Origin: Bacteroidota bacterium
Lineage (GTDB): Bacteria > Bacteroidota > Bacteroidia > Cytophagales > Cyclobacteriaceae
DNA: 24,834 nucleotides
NCBI GenBank assembly: GCA_003242315.1
Contig: QGUY01000018.1
Coordinates: 1 to 24,834 of the forward strand
Direction of reading: 5' to 3'
Shown here: one piece after another, positions 24,414 to 24,834 of the stretch
Layout: each line of letters opens with the position of its first letter
Numbering within the stretch: position 1 is the stretch's first letter
Translations under genes and position numbers: made by a program
Notes under the pieces: generated by a model
The model's database searches: none
The model's input: the letters and a program-made list of their open reading frames with translations, nothing else
What the model was told of the DNA's origin: nothing

Positions 24414-24653
24414 ATGGCAGTTGTCCTGTTAAGTGTCGGATTAGTAGCGATCTTCTTCATTCTGATGTCCGTCAGAATCCTGCTCGTCCGAAATGGCGAG
24501 TTCAGGGGCACATGCGCTTCCCAGAGCCCCTGGCTTAACAAGGAGGGCGCTGCCTGTGGATATTGCGGTAAGACGCTTTCAGCAGGGGAAACTTGTGGCA
24601 GGGATGAAATGCAACCCTTGCCGGAAATCAACAAAAAAAGGAAGCCCCGTTAG
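24414..24653 (+). CDS. Small single-span membrane protein with four cysteines
   Basis: A 79-residue protein: one transmembrane helix (about 3-24), then a positively charged turn (RNGEFR) and a hydrophilic tail with GTC at Cys34, CGYCGK at Cys48/Cys51, and Cys61, ending in a basic KKRKPR. Bacteroidetes genomes often carry such 'membrane or secreted protein' genes. The layout (single helix, G-[ST]-C just after it, then a CxxC-type group) resembles the NqrM/DUF539 iron-delivery factor for Na+-NQR, but this is a resemblance of plan, not a demonstrated homology. ATG start at 24414, divergent from mazG; the glmM-like gene begins 113 bp downstream on the same strand. Confidence 0.7.
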   Translation: MAVVLLSVGLVAIFFILMSVRILLVRNGEFRGTCASQSPWLNKEGAACGYCGKTLSAGETCGRDEMQPLPEINKKRKPR

Positions 24654-24730
24654 GTTAATTTATCAGGGTCTGTTTTTCTACCGCTTTTTCCCGGCGGGAG
24701 AACCGGCCATCGGGCAATGCTGAAAAAGTT

Positions 24731-24738
24731 TAGTTTTG
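24731..24738 (+). promoter_or_regulatory. -7 promoter element of the glmM-like gene
   Basis: TAgtTTTG, an exact TAnnTTTG match, 28 bp before the GTG start at 24767, giving a leader of about 20-25 nt. No -33 TTTG at the expected spacing. Confidence 0.45.
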
Positions 24739-24766
24739 CCGTGCAAAATTCAAACCTGGAACTAAA

Positions 24767-24834
24767 GTGGCGTTAATCAAGTCTGTATCTGGCATTCGGG
24801 GAACCATCGGAGGTGCTGTCTCGGAAAATCTTAC
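24767..24834 (+). CDS. glmM: Phosphoglucosamine mutase / phosphohexomutase, 5' end only
   Basis: Only the first 22 codons are inside the window. From a GTG at 24767 they read MALIKSVSGIRGTIGGAVSENL, the standard N-terminus of the Bacteroidetes alpha-D-phosphohexomutase annotated as GlmM (SGIRGTIGG block). That enzyme interconverts glucosamine-6-phosphate and glucosamine-1-phosphate for peptidoglycan and LPS precursors, but the active-site serine and the sugar-binding loop lie beyond the window, so phosphoglucomutase or phosphomannomutase cannot be excluded. The start is supported by the promoter box 28 bp upstream and by the absence of an in-frame ATG nearby. Confidence 0.85.
   Translation, partial: MALIKSVSGIRGTIGGAVSENL

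Noticed and set aside
1..24834. CRISPR arrays, insertion sequences, prophage, defence or toxin-antitoxin systems
   Set aside because: No repeat-spacer pattern, transposase, integrase or defence-gene motif was seen on either strand.

Overview
The window reads as a chromosomal segment of a Bacteroidota (Bacteroidetes) bacterium, most likely Cytophagales/Chryseolinea-like. Supporting signs are a TonB-dependent receptor with an N-terminal carboxypeptidase-like domain paired with a DUF4249 lipoprotein, a fused OtsA-OtsB trehalose enzyme, a long type-2 isoleucyl-tRNA synthetase, a long AGCS symporter, and repeated exact matches to the Bacteroidetes -7 promoter element TAnnTTTG. GC content looks moderate, near 50 percent. 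I see no phage, insertion sequence, CRISPR array, toxin-antitoxin pair or other mobile signature. This looks like core or soft-core genome.

Layout. 1-436 is the 3' part of a cupin_5 (DUF985) gene on the + strand. Its end overlaps, tail to tail, a secreted nucleotide pyrophosphatase/phosphodiesterase-like gene (399-1670, -). Upstream of that on the same strand are a DUF4249 lipoprotein and its TonB-dependent receptor (1824-4970, -), a likely outer-membrane uptake pair of unknown ligand. A divergent short-chain dehydrogenase (5155-5922, +) meets the end of a trehalose operon (5910-9933, -): bifunctional trehalose-6-phosphate synthase/phosphatase followed after 13 bp by a GH15 hydrolase. A tRNA-Val(UAC) on the + strand (10118-10192) has a textbook Bacteroidetes promoter and an intrinsic terminator.

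From 10231 to 24344 all large genes are on the - strand. In transcription order they are mazG, a membrane PAS sensor histidine kinase, glyS, an MtfA-like peptidase, an MMPL/RND exporter, ileS, lspA (ATGA overlap with ileS) and an AGCS amino-acid symporter. At the right edge two + strand genes begin: a small membrane protein with four cysteines, and the start of a glmM-type phosphohexomutase cut by the window end.

The most notable observation is in ileS. The class I 'HIGH' signature reads Gly-Ile-His-His (GXHH, positions 1 and 3 swapped), the altered motif described in some type-2 IleRS enzymes with extreme mupirocin resistance. Other points are the promoter-box set, which also corrects several start codons, a possibly leaderless glyS mRNA, a roughly 110-residue insertion in the AGCS symporter, a long acidic tail on LspA, and an NqrM-like small cysteine protein. 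I did not find a clearly new multi-gene system.
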